Positions 22,986 through 28,837 of a stretch of DNA of 28,918 bases are shown in pieces. The position numbers and the translations under genes were made by a program. The DNA comes from a virus. The stretch's first letter is position 1. Each line of letters opens with the position of its first letter. The stretch spans positions 1-28,918 of the IMG/VR virus record IMGVR_UViG_3300042874_000036; one strand, 5' to 3'. Under the pieces are notes generated by a model. That model was not told the DNA's origin, searched no databases, and saw only the letters and a program-made list of their open reading frames with translations.

Positions 22986-23672
22986 ATGGAGATACAAAAC
23001 TATTCAAAAGACGGGTTAGAGATTATTAAACAATCTGATTTTTTGGTTGAGAAAGACTGGAAAGCAGTTGAGCAAATGAGCAAAGAGTTGCAGTCTGCTT
23101 TTGAAAAAAAACAAATTTGGAGGACTGAAACAGAGATGAGAGTGTCAGTTTTAAATGATCTAAGATTTCCGACAAAGGCAAGTAAGTATTGGCAAGCAGT
23201 TCGTGAGCAATCTGTCTTTTTTGAAAACTTAGTCTTGTTGTCTTTTGAGTATAGGAGAAATAATGTTGAGATTAAAAAGATACAAAAAAAATTAGAAAAT
23301 GAAAAAGACGAGTTAGAAATAGAATTGTTAAACATAGACTTAGAGGAAAAGATGTTTGCTAAAAAAAATATGGAAATTGCGTCAAAAGACAGGGTGAGAG
23401 AATTAAAATTGTGGAGTAAAATAAAAGGAGAATTGAAAGACGGAAGTTTTAACAGCAACGATGTCAATGATCATCAATTAGTCAGCTATACTCAAAGTTT
23501 TATAAAACAAAAGATGACCATTGGTGATAGTGGTAATCCGTCAGAAAGGCGTAATTTAGACGGTCAACTAATATCATCTTTAAAAGAGTGTGAAAAAAAA
23601 GGATTACTAAATAAGGTTATTGAGCCATTTAACGATAATACTAAAAACAATATAAGAGGGCTATTAACATAA
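22986..23672 (+). CDS. coiled-coil protein downstream of the tail fibre, 228 aa
   Basis: A 228-residue, mostly helical, highly charged protein with a clear coiled coil at about residues 93-140 (Lys-Lys-Ile-Gln-Lys-Lys and Glu-Glu-Lys repeats). Residues 1-90 form a second helical part with several Trp. The end (175-228) has Gly-Asp-Ser-Gly-Asn-Pro. No enzyme motif is visible. It directly follows the fibre (1 base gap) and could be a fibre chaperone, a tail component or an early lysis-stage protein. It is A-richer than upstream genes, and carries two of the rare GATC sites not preceded by C. Confidence 0.6.
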   Translation: MEIQNYSKDGLEIIKQSDFLVEKDWKAVEQMSKELQSAFEKKQIWRTETEMRVSVLNDLRFPTKASKYWQAVREQSVFFENLVLLSFEYRRNNVEIKKIQKKLENEKDELEIELLNIDLEEKMFAKKNMEIASKDRVRELKLWSKIKGELKDGSFNSNDVNDHQLVSYTQSFIKQKMTIGDSGNPSERRNLDGQLISSLKECEKKGLLNKVIEPFNDNTKNNIRGLLT

Positions 23673-23724
23673 ATGTCAATAGCTATATACAAAAATGTAA
23701 ATACCCTATTAACAAAAATGTCAT
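23661..23724 (+). promoter_or_regulatory. duplicated promoter-like motif before the lysis genes
   Basis: A 19-base motif, CTATTAACAnAAATGTCAn, occurs at 23661-23679 and again at 23706-23724, differing at only two positions (45 bases apart). Each copy carries TTAACA, a -35-like box also used at 6930. A TATACA at 23686-23691 (16-base spacer) and a TATAAC at 23734-23739 (19-base spacer) could be the -10 boxes. The first copy overlaps the stop of the coiled-coil gene. This looks like a tandem promoter or operator for the lysis genes. Confidence 0.45.
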
Positions 23725-23761
23725 ACATAATAATATAACTTAATAATCTAACTTAATATAT

Positions 23762-23971
23762 ATGTCCGAGATTTTAAAATCAATCACAAAAATCGTTTTA
23801 CTGATGATGATTTCAACTCTTTCAGTAGTTTATGCGGTTGCAATTATCAAAGCAGTCTTAAGCGGTCAAACAGTATTTGAGCAAATTCCTTTCAAGGAAG
23901 TAATTTTGCTCGTTGCAGGCTTTTTCTTTGCCTATAAGGGCGACAGCTCAAAAGAATATGCCGGCAAGTAA
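23762..23971 (+). CDS. holin-like membrane protein, 69 aa
   Basis: A 69-residue protein with two hydrophobic helices (about residues 8-29 and 44-60) joined by a short polar loop and ending in a charged tail (Lys-Gly-Asp-Ser-Ser-Lys-Glu). Size, topology and position directly after the fibre genes and before a peptidase fit a class II-type holin. It overlaps the next small membrane ORF by 14 bases. Confidence 0.6.
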   Translation: MSEILKSITKIVLLMMISTLSVVYAVAIIKAVLSGQTVFEQIPFKEVILLVAGFFFAYKGDSSKEYAGK

Positions 23972-24083
23972 GATAATCAAAAAAGTTCTTTGCAGAACAT
24001 TGTGGGTTATTTGGTTTATTCTGCAAATTCTTTCTTGGCTGTCGTTGGCGTTTATAATAAACTCAATAATTTCACTATCTTAA
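23958..24083 (+). CDS. small membrane protein overlapping the holin gene, 41 aa
   Basis: A 41-residue ORF starting inside the preceding gene (14-base overlap, other frame) with the AATATG context. A basic N-terminus (Lys-Ile-Ile-Lys-Lys, residue 5 on) is followed by one long hydrophobic segment (about residues 15-38) rich in Leu, Ile and Trp. This is the layout of a pinholin, antiholin or spanin-like peptide. It fills the gap before the next small ORF, whose ATG is 4 bases after its stop. Real translation is likely but not proved. Confidence 0.5.
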   Translation: MPASKIIKKVLCRTLWVIWFILQILSWLSLAFIINSIISLS

Positions 24084-24087
24084 AAAT

Positions 24088-24207
24088 ATGGATGCGATCA
24101 TAATCATCACACAAACAGTTGCCTCGTTTATCGGCGGCGTAATGGTCGGGGGGGTATTACAGCACCGCTATCGTTGGCTTGATAGACTGATAAACATTTT
24201 ATCTTAA
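24088..24207 (+). CDS. small membrane protein, 39 aa
   Basis: A 39-residue ORF with one hydrophobic helix (residues 3-24, rich in Ile, Val and Gly) and a basic C-terminus with Arg-Tyr-Arg-Trp. It starts 4 bases after the previous ORF in the TATG context and lies in a row of four small membrane proteins. It may be a holin partner, antiholin or other lysis regulator. No family is recognised. Confidence 0.5.
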   Translation: MDAIIIITQTVASFIGGVMVGGVLQHRYRWLDRLINILS

Positions 24208-24217
24208 CTAAACTGAT

Positions 24218-24415
24218 ATGGCAGAAGTCAACCCAAGAAGAAATGCAATGAAGTGGTTTGTCACAATCATCTCCTCGTTATTGCTTATATTCTCAACAAT
24301 TATAAGGGCGATTGACGGGCAGGGGGCTGATGTTACTCTTTGCACAGTCTTTGTAACGATTTCCGGTTTAGTTTGGGGGGCGAACATTGCTGACTATTTT
24401 AAAAAATTAAAATAA
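24218..24415 (+). CDS. holin-like membrane protein, 65 aa
   Basis: A 65-residue protein with two predicted helices (about residues 12-32 and 40-57), a basic N-terminus (Pro-Arg-Arg-Asn) and a Lys-rich C-terminus. Its stop is 4 bases before the ATG of the papain-like peptidase, so the two are probably co-translated. It is as good a holin candidate as the 69-aa protein, and the two may form a holin-antiholin pair. Confidence 0.6.
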   Translation: MAEVNPRRNAMKWFVTIISSLLLIFSTIIRAIDGQGADVTLCTVFVTISGLVWGANIADYFKKLK

Positions 24416-24419
24416 ACCT

Positions 24420-25520
24420 ATGAACGATTTAATTGAGGGACAATTTGGGGCAGGATGCTTGCCTCAAATAGAGGATAAGCGTGATTTAGCTTTATCGGCC
24501 ACAGGACCCTTTAATTGGGCTCTTGGGTTCGATATTGAGTTAATCCTCGGCTTTCGGGCTTACTGTGCAACAGAGGGGCAATTTTGGGGTCTGGAAGGCC
24601 GTGAGGGGTGGGGTGTTAATCGCTACCGGGAGATAGTCGCAGAGGTTAAAGCTAAAAACATTGCACATTTTAAAATACCAATCAAAAACCAAGGGGCATC
24701 ATCATCTTGCACAGGCCAAGCCCTCGGCTACTATTTATCGGTTTTGAATATGATTGAAACCGGCCGATGGGTTGAGATTTCGGCCCGGGACATTTATGCT
24801 TATATTGCGTTGTCGGGAGGTGGGGCTTATTTGAGGGATGCTCTCGCCCTTGCCTGCGATCGTGGAATTGCCACGGAGGACTTAGTGCCTTGTTATCATA
24901 GGCAGACAGCCAACAATCGTGACTTCATTGACCCATATACAGAAAACGAGTATTTAGTTAAACCGGAGGAAACCGAGGAAATAAAGGTAATCAGAAAAGC
25001 ATTGCAAAGCAAAGAATATGCTTTGATTAGAGGAGAGGTCACTATGGACAAAATGGCCTGGGCTATGCTGATGAACTTCGGCGTTTATTTTGCGGTTGAC
25101 GGAGAGAATAACGGAACTTGGACAAGTGAATACCCGCAACCACCTATAAGCAGAAAATGGGGACACGCATTATTCGGGGCGGTCGCTAAATTGGATGCAG
25201 ACGGAAAAGCCACGATCGGCTTTCCCAACTCTTGGGGAACTGTCGGGGTTAATGGTTGGCAGAAGATAAAAGAAAATTATTATTTGACTGGGGCAGTCAA
25301 CTCGCCTTGGTCGTTAAGAGATAAAAACAACAATATGAAAAACAACAATGTCAAAGTTATCAAAGACAGTAATAGCCCGGCAGTTGGTATTTGGTTGCCG
25401 GCATTATCACAGGAGGCTCTGGAAAGTTTGTGTATGAACTTCGGAATTGAAATACCAAAGAAAGCGGATGGCTCGGTTGACTGGAATGCTTGGACGGACG
25501 GGACACTTGTATTAAAATAG
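24420..25520 (+). CDS. papain-like (C1 family) cysteine peptidase in the endolysin position
   Basis: A 366-residue protein with the catalytic layout of papain-fold C1 peptidases. The oxyanion Gln91 lies in Lys-Asn-Gln-Gly and the nucleophile Cys97 in Ser-Ser-Cys-Thr-Gly. His249 lies in Trp-Gly-His-Ala and Asn270 in Pro-Asn-Ser-Trp-Gly. The N-terminal Leu-Pro...Asp-Lys-Arg-Asp-Leu segment is like the start of bacterial C1 domains. A separate C-terminal part (about 310-366) has an unknown Trp-containing motif. No signal peptide is seen. Directly after four small membrane genes, it holds the place of an endolysin. It might cleave peptidoglycan cross-links or cell-surface protein, or be virion-associated. 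Confidence 0.85.
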   Translation: MNDLIEGQFGAGCLPQIEDKRDLALSATGPFNWALGFDIELILGFRAYCATEGQFWGLEGREGWGVNRYREIVAEVKAKNIAHFKIPIKNQGASSSCTGQALGYYLSVLNMIETGRWVEISARDIYAYIALSGGGAYLRDALALACDRGIATEDLVPCYHRQTANNRDFIDPYTENEYLVKPEETEEIKVIRKALQSKEYALIRGEVTMDKMAWAMLMNFGVYFAVDGENNGTWTSEYPQPPISRKWGHALFGAVAKLDADGKATIGFPNSWGTVGVNGWQKIKENYYLTGAVNSPWSLRDKNNNMKNNNVKVIKDSNSPAVGIWLPALSQEALESLCMNFGIEIPKKADGSVDWNAWTDGTLVLK

Positions 25521-25524
25521 AGGT

Positions 25525-26037
25525 ATGATTAGATTATGCGAAAACTGTAATAAAGAATTTAAGACAAGGCCTTGCAAAATAAAATGTGGCAAAGGTAAGT
25601 TTTGCTCTGTCGCTTGTTATCGCAAAAGCATGATTGGCAAAAAACAGTCCGATAAAACAAAGAAAAAAAGAAGTTTATCGTTGACAGGCAGAACTCAGTC
25701 AATTGACGAAAGGATTGCAAAGTCAGTAGCAATGAAAAAAAGAGATTGGGGGGAAAGAGTTAGCGATAAAAATAAGTTAGTGAGAAATAGCATTGAAATA
25801 AGATTGTGGCGTGAGGCAGTTTTTGCAAGAGATAATTTTACTTGTCAGATATGCGGGAAGTTGGGAGGAAAATTAAATGCACATCACAAAAATAACTTTT
25901 CAGAATACCCAGAACTACGAACAGCGATTGATAATGGAATAACACTTTGCGAAAAATGTCACATTGCATTTCACAAAAAATACGGAAAGAAAACTACGGA
26001 AGAACGGATTGAGGGCGACCTCACATTAAAAAGGTAG
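25525..26037 (+). CDS. HNH endonuclease with N-terminal zinc knuckle
   Basis: A 170-residue nuclease. A first zinc-binding region (Cys5, Cys8, Cys27, Cys31) precedes a basic linker with Ser-Leu-Thr-Gly-Arg, similar to NUMOD-type DNA-binding segments of homing endonucleases. The HNH domain spans about 95-150: Cys107/Cys110, catalytic His120-His121, Asn137 and Cys142/Cys145-His146. It starts 4 bases after the peptidase stop and is followed by a second HNH gene, so it looks like a homing-type insertion at the edge of the lysis genes. Confidence 0.85.
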   Translation: MIRLCENCNKEFKTRPCKIKCGKGKFCSVACYRKSMIGKKQSDKTKKKRSLSLTGRTQSIDERIAKSVAMKKRDWGERVSDKNKLVRNSIEIRLWREAVFARDNFTCQICGKLGGKLNAHHKNNFSEYPELRTAIDNGITLCEKCHIAFHKKYGKKTTEERIEGDLTLKR

Positions 26038-26108
26038 TAAGCCCGCAAGGGATTATTATATATCTGGCCGGATTGCCTTCGCCTCTTTCCGGCTGGCATA
26101 AAGCAAAG
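26038..26108 (+). other. structured intergenic region between two HNH genes
   Basis: Just after the HNH stop there is a short CCC-GCAA-GGG hairpin with a GNRA loop (from 26042), then an imperfect 8-base stem pairing TGGCCGGA with TCCGGCTG around a 15-base loop (near 26067-26097), then the terminator at 26109. The row of hairpins could be a small structured RNA or simply the 3' end of the lysis transcript. Confidence 0.3.
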
Positions 26109-26136
26109 ACACGCCCTTCGGGGTGTGTTTTTGTTT
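26109..26136 (+). terminator. intrinsic terminator with UUCG loop
   Basis: An 8-base stem (26109-26116 with 26121-26128, one G-U pair) closed by a TTCG tetraloop and followed by a T-rich tail (TTTTTGTTT). A-T pairs extend the stem outward at its base. This is the only classic rho-independent terminator in the window and probably ends the lysis transcript. Confidence 0.85.
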
Positions 26137-26193
26137 ACTTGTAAAATATCAACGGAGTATTACGATTGCGACATAATAATTAAATTTAAACTT

Positions 26194-26565
26194 ATGGACA
26201 GAAATAAAAAAATGTTTGAGTTAAGAAAAAAAGGTCTTTCCTATCTTGCGATCGCAAGAGTGTTTGGGGTGTCGCAACAAAGGGTGCATCAAATTATATC
26301 GGGGCAAAATCATAGGGGGATTAAGTATTGGGACAATATTAGAAAATTAGTTAAACAAAGGGACGGGAATAATTGCCAATTGTGTGGCAGGGGGAAAGGA
26401 GTTGATTTAATTGTGCATCACATAGACGAAAATCCGCAAAATGATGATTTTGGAAACCTTATTTGTTTGTGTAGAGGATGCCATTCACATCTACATCGTC
26501 AGAGTGGGGCTGTGGATAAAACAAAATACCCTCGTATTTATAGCAGAAAAATAAAAGGCTTGTAG
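26194..26565 (+). CDS. HNH endonuclease with N-terminal helix-turn-helix
   Basis: A 123-residue protein. Residues about 15-37 form a helix-turn-helix (Leu-Ala-Ile-Ala-Arg-Val-Phe-Gly-Val-Ser-Gln-Gln-Arg-Val-His). The HNH domain spans 50-105: Cys61/Cys64, His75-His76, Asn88, Cys93, Cys96-His97. I use the ATG at 26194, which has T at -1 and gives a compact HTH start. The frame is open from a GTG at 26125, but that start lies inside the terminator hairpin. The HTH may recognise the homing site or act as a regulator. It is followed by a gap with a weak promoter-like site. Confidence 0.85.
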   Translation: MDRNKKMFELRKKGLSYLAIARVFGVSQQRVHQIISGQNHRGIKYWDNIRKLVKQRDGNNCQLCGRGKGVDLIVHHIDENPQNDDFGNLICLCRGCHSHLHRQSGAVDKTKYPRIYSRKIKGL

Positions 26566-26567
26566 AC

Positions 26568-26596
26568 TTTCAATAGTTTATAGATTGGTGTATAAT
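26568..26596 (+). promoter_or_regulatory. weak promoter candidate before the right-hand gene block
   Basis: TATAAT at 26591-26596 with a TG directly before it, and a poor -35 (TTTCAA at 26568-26573, 17-base spacer). It lies after the terminator and the HTH-HNH gene and 39 bases before the 97-aa gene. The perfect -10 makes it the likely start of the next transcript, though the -35 is unconvincing. Confidence 0.4.
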
Positions 26597-26634
26597 AATA
26601 ATATCAATAAGTTAATAAATAAAAAAACAAATCT

Positions 26635-26928
26635 ATGTTTAATCACGATCAAGAGTTAGAAAAAATCTATCACCCGGAAAACTTTGAGCCAATGACCGAT
26701 GAGGAGTTGGAAAAAGAAAACGAGGCGGAAAATGAGGCGGAGAATGAGGCAATCAAAACCGATTGCAAGAAAAAATTATTTAAAGAGATTTACGGGGCAA
26801 TGGTTAGCGGAGAATATTGCGGAGTTTTATCGGAAAAAGAAGTCGCTGACATCTGCCTCGGGGTGCTAACACTTTATAAAAATAAATACCTCGGCTACGC
26901 CAAAGGGGTAGAACTAAGCGAAATTTAA
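26635..26928 (+). CDS. hypothetical acidic protein, 97 aa
   Basis: A 97-residue acidic protein. Residues 28-39 are three copies of Glu-Asn-Glu-Ala, encoded by a 12-base tandem repeat at 26716-26751. The C-terminal half is helical, with Tyr-Gly-Ala-Met-Val-Ser-Gly and a Cys-containing segment. No known motif. It opens the gene block after the HNH genes. Confidence 0.6.
   Translation: MFNHDQELEKIYHPENFEPMTDEELEKENEAENEAENEAIKTDCKKKLFKEIYGAMVSGEYCGVLSEKEVADICLGVLTLYKNKYLGYAKGVELSEI
26716..26751 (+). repeat. 12-base tandem repeat, three copies
   Basis: Three near-identical 12-base units in frame encode Glu-Asn-Glu-Ala three times. Copies differ mostly at third codon positions. Probably a slippage-derived linker. 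Confidence 0.7.
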
Positions 26929-26932
26929 TTTT

Positions 26933-27487
26933 ATGGAAAACACAAAAACAAAAAAGGTCTATTTGACCAAAAAGAGAAAAACTAAAAAGTTGAAAGCCAA
27001 ATTGATTGCTTGGCTGATTGTCGGGGGAACTTTGGCCGGTGTAATTACTTATAACTCCATTAAGCTAAATCAAAGCATAGAGGACTTAACCACGATCGGA
27101 GAACAGGTCGCAAAGCAAGAGAAAAGAATTGAGGTAATTGAGGTATTAAGCGAAACAATCCGGGAAGTGACTGCCTATAATGTCGGCGACCCGGCACAGA
27201 CAGACGATAGCCCTTGCATCGGTGCTTATTCAAAGGTCAACTTATGTGAGGAAATAAAGAAAGGAACAAAAATTTGTGCGGCCAATTTCGTGCCTCTTGG
27301 GACTAAGTTGCAGATTATAGCCGGGAATGGTTGGGAGTTTGAGTGCGTAGTTTGGGATAGAATGAACAGTCGCTATGCTAAAAGGGTTGATGTCGCAATG
27401 TCATTGGAGGAAAAAGACAGGGCGGTTAAATTTGGACTTCAAAACCTAACTGTCAGAATTTTAGGAGATAGAGAATTTATAAATTAA
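26933..27487 (+). CDS. membrane-anchored 3D-domain protein (putative cell-wall enzyme)
   Basis: A 184-residue protein with a very basic N-terminus (1-22), one membrane helix (about 24-41) and a short coiled linker. A 3D domain (about 78-178) follows, the double-psi barrel fold seen in MltA- and RlpA-like proteins. Visible motifs are Thr-Ala-Tyr-Asn, Thr-Asp-Asp-Ser-Pro (90-94), Pro-Leu-Gly-Thr (121-124), Val-Trp-Asp-Arg-Met-Asn (140-145) and Val-Asp-Val-Ala-Met (152-156), with the three Asp of the family. Several Cys may form disulfides. The topology puts the domain outside the membrane, fitting cell-wall cleavage or lysis. It starts 4 bases after the preceding stop. Confidence 0.8.
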   Translation: MENTKTKKVYLTKKRKTKKLKAKLIAWLIVGGTLAGVITYNSIKLNQSIEDLTTIGEQVAKQEKRIEVIEVLSETIREVTAYNVGDPAQTDDSPCIGAYSKVNLCEEIKKGTKICAANFVPLGTKLQIIAGNGWEFECVVWDRMNSRYAKRVDVAMSLEEKDRAVKFGLQNLTVRILGDREFIN

Positions 27488-27491
27488 AAAT

Positions 27492-27821
27492 ATGATTGAT
27501 TTAACAGAGCAAGAAATTGCAATCGCAAAAAAAGTATTTGAAACATCCGACAGTCGTTTTGTTGAGATTAGAGGGGGGAAAATTCACAAAAAAGATTTTT
27601 GGGCCAAGTATTACAAAATAGAAAATATTAATGAGGTGGGTGCATTAAATTTTGTCCTCGGGTTGATTGAGAGTGTATTCAATAACCACAGGGCGGGGAA
27701 TAGCGGAGTAGAGAAGAAAGTTGACCGGGCATTTCTTGATTGTGGTTTAGTTGATGCAGCAATTGATTGCACGGACACAATAGAGAAAACAAAGATGCTC
27801 GCAGAGTTTGATAAAATTTAA
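27492..27821 (+). CDS. hypothetical protein, 109 aa
   Basis: A 109-residue, mainly helical protein without signal peptide or membrane segment. It has a Glu-Val-Gly-Ala-Leu-Asn-Phe-Val-Leu-Gly helix in the middle and an acidic C-terminus. I do not recognise it. It begins 4 bases after the 3D-domain gene and belongs to the same run of small genes, likely early or accessory phage functions. Confidence 0.6.
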   Translation: MIDLTEQEIAIAKKVFETSDSRFVEIRGGKIHKKDFWAKYYKIENINEVGALNFVLGLIESVFNNHRAGNSGVEKKVDRAFLDCGLVDAAIDCTDTIEKTKMLAEFDKI

Positions 27822-27831
27822 TTTAAAAAAT

Positions 27832-28233
27832 ATGCAAAAAATACCAAGCAAAGATGCCTTGCTTTCAATCCTTGTCAAAGAGTTCGGGGTTGAGAACATT
27901 GATGTTAAAGACCCATTTGAAATTGAGAGGATGATTGATAGATTAAACGATAAGTGCATTATTAGCTACAACTATGATGTCATCTCAAACTTAAATTCAA
28001 GTTGGCAACAGATTGCGGTTTATTCAAGCGATCTTGGGAAAATACTTACAGAATATCGTCAGGAGAGAAACAATAACCGGACTTGTCACGGGAAGTCAAT
28101 CGTTTTAGACGGGGATGCGGTCGGGAACTTTGATAACATTGACGAGTTTGTTGAGCAGATTATTAAATGGGAAATTGAGGCTTTGGAGTTGCTGAATGCG
28201 ATTGACCAAAAAGCTAACTCAATTTTTAAATAA
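27832..28233 (+). CDS. hypothetical protein, 133 aa
   Basis: A 133-residue protein with helical ends and a polar central region. The frame is open from an ATG at 27808, but that start lies inside the previous gene. I choose the ATG at 27832 because it lies 10 bases after the preceding stop and has the A-rich leader with T at -1. No motif is recognised. The Cys-His pair near residue 90 is isolated. Confidence 0.6.
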   Translation: MQKIPSKDALLSILVKEFGVENIDVKDPFEIERMIDRLNDKCIISYNYDVISNLNSSWQQIAVYSSDLGKILTEYRQERNNNRTCHGKSIVLDGDAVGNFDNIDEFVEQIIKWEIEALELLNAIDQKANSIFK

Positions 28234-28273
28234 CTTTAAATTTATGCGACAAAAAAACTAAGAACATAATTAT

Positions 28274-28636
28274 ATGGAATTTACAAATAGACAAGATTTA
28301 GAGGGATTACAAAACAGCCTATTAATTAGAGAGGCCGACCTAATAATTAAATTTATCAATGAGGAGAGAGAGCAGTTAAAAGTTATCAAGGAAATTGCCG
28401 ACAGTCGTGTCGGGGCCGGGACTATGGAGATGTATGACGGTGATTTCTTGGTTGGTAGCGATCGGGAATTATTGAAAGAGGTTATTGGTTTATTGGTTGC
28501 TCTTGATAAGGTCACGGAAAATCAATTGCCGGAGTGGAGGTCAAGTGCGGATTTAATTTTGGAGGTCGAAGGTTTTTACAACAAGATTGAGAATGATGCC
28601 GAACTTCGCCCATATTTAAGCCCGGAAAACCTATGA
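28274..28636 (+). CDS. hypothetical helical protein, 120 aa
   Basis: A 120-residue acidic protein with long helices (about 8-45 and 65-85) and a Gly-Ala-Gly-Thr-Met turn in between. No catalytic motif or membrane segment. Its TGA stop overlaps the next ATG by 4 bases, so the two genes are translationally coupled. Function unknown. Confidence 0.6.
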   Translation: MEFTNRQDLEGLQNSLLIREADLIIKFINEEREQLKVIKEIADSRVGAGTMEMYDGDFLVGSDRELLKEVIGLLVALDKVTENQLPEWRSSADLILEVEGFYNKIENDAELRPYLSPENL

Positions 28637-28800
28637 TTTACTATTGCAAGTATAAAGGGGAAAAAATAAGAGGCGGAAAGGTTATCGCCTACTGCTTAAA
28701 GCGTAATTGTTGGGCATTGATGATATTCGCAAATAATGAGAAACTGGCGAGATTTATCAATAAAAAGAATACTTGCGGGAGTTTAAAAAAGGGTTTATAA
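28633..28800 (+). CDS. hypothetical basic protein, 55 aa
   Basis: A 55-residue basic protein that overlaps the previous gene as ATGA. It has four Cys (Cys5, Cys21, Cys26, Cys48) spread without the regular spacing of a zinc ribbon and many Lys. Coupling to the upstream gene supports that it is real. Function unknown. Confidence 0.55.
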   Translation: MIYYCKYKGEKIRGGKVIAYCLKRNCWALMIFANNEKLARFINKKNTCGSLKKGL

Positions 28801-28837
28801 TGTAAGCGTAACCTAAGAAACTAACAACGGAAAATTT

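Noticed and set aside
26125-26193. Upstream GTG start extending the third HNH gene
   Set aside because: The extension begins inside the intrinsic terminator and adds residues without similarity to the domain. The ATG at 26194 has the local start context.
26248-26255. Cyanobacterial HIP1 site (GCGATCGC)
   Set aside because: Only one full copy occurs. The enriched motif is the shorter CGATC, so a cyanobacterial HIP1 signature is not supported.
27808-27831. Upstream ATG for the 133-aa gene
   Set aside because: It lies inside the preceding gene and lacks the usual spacing. The ATG at 27832 fits the leader pattern better.
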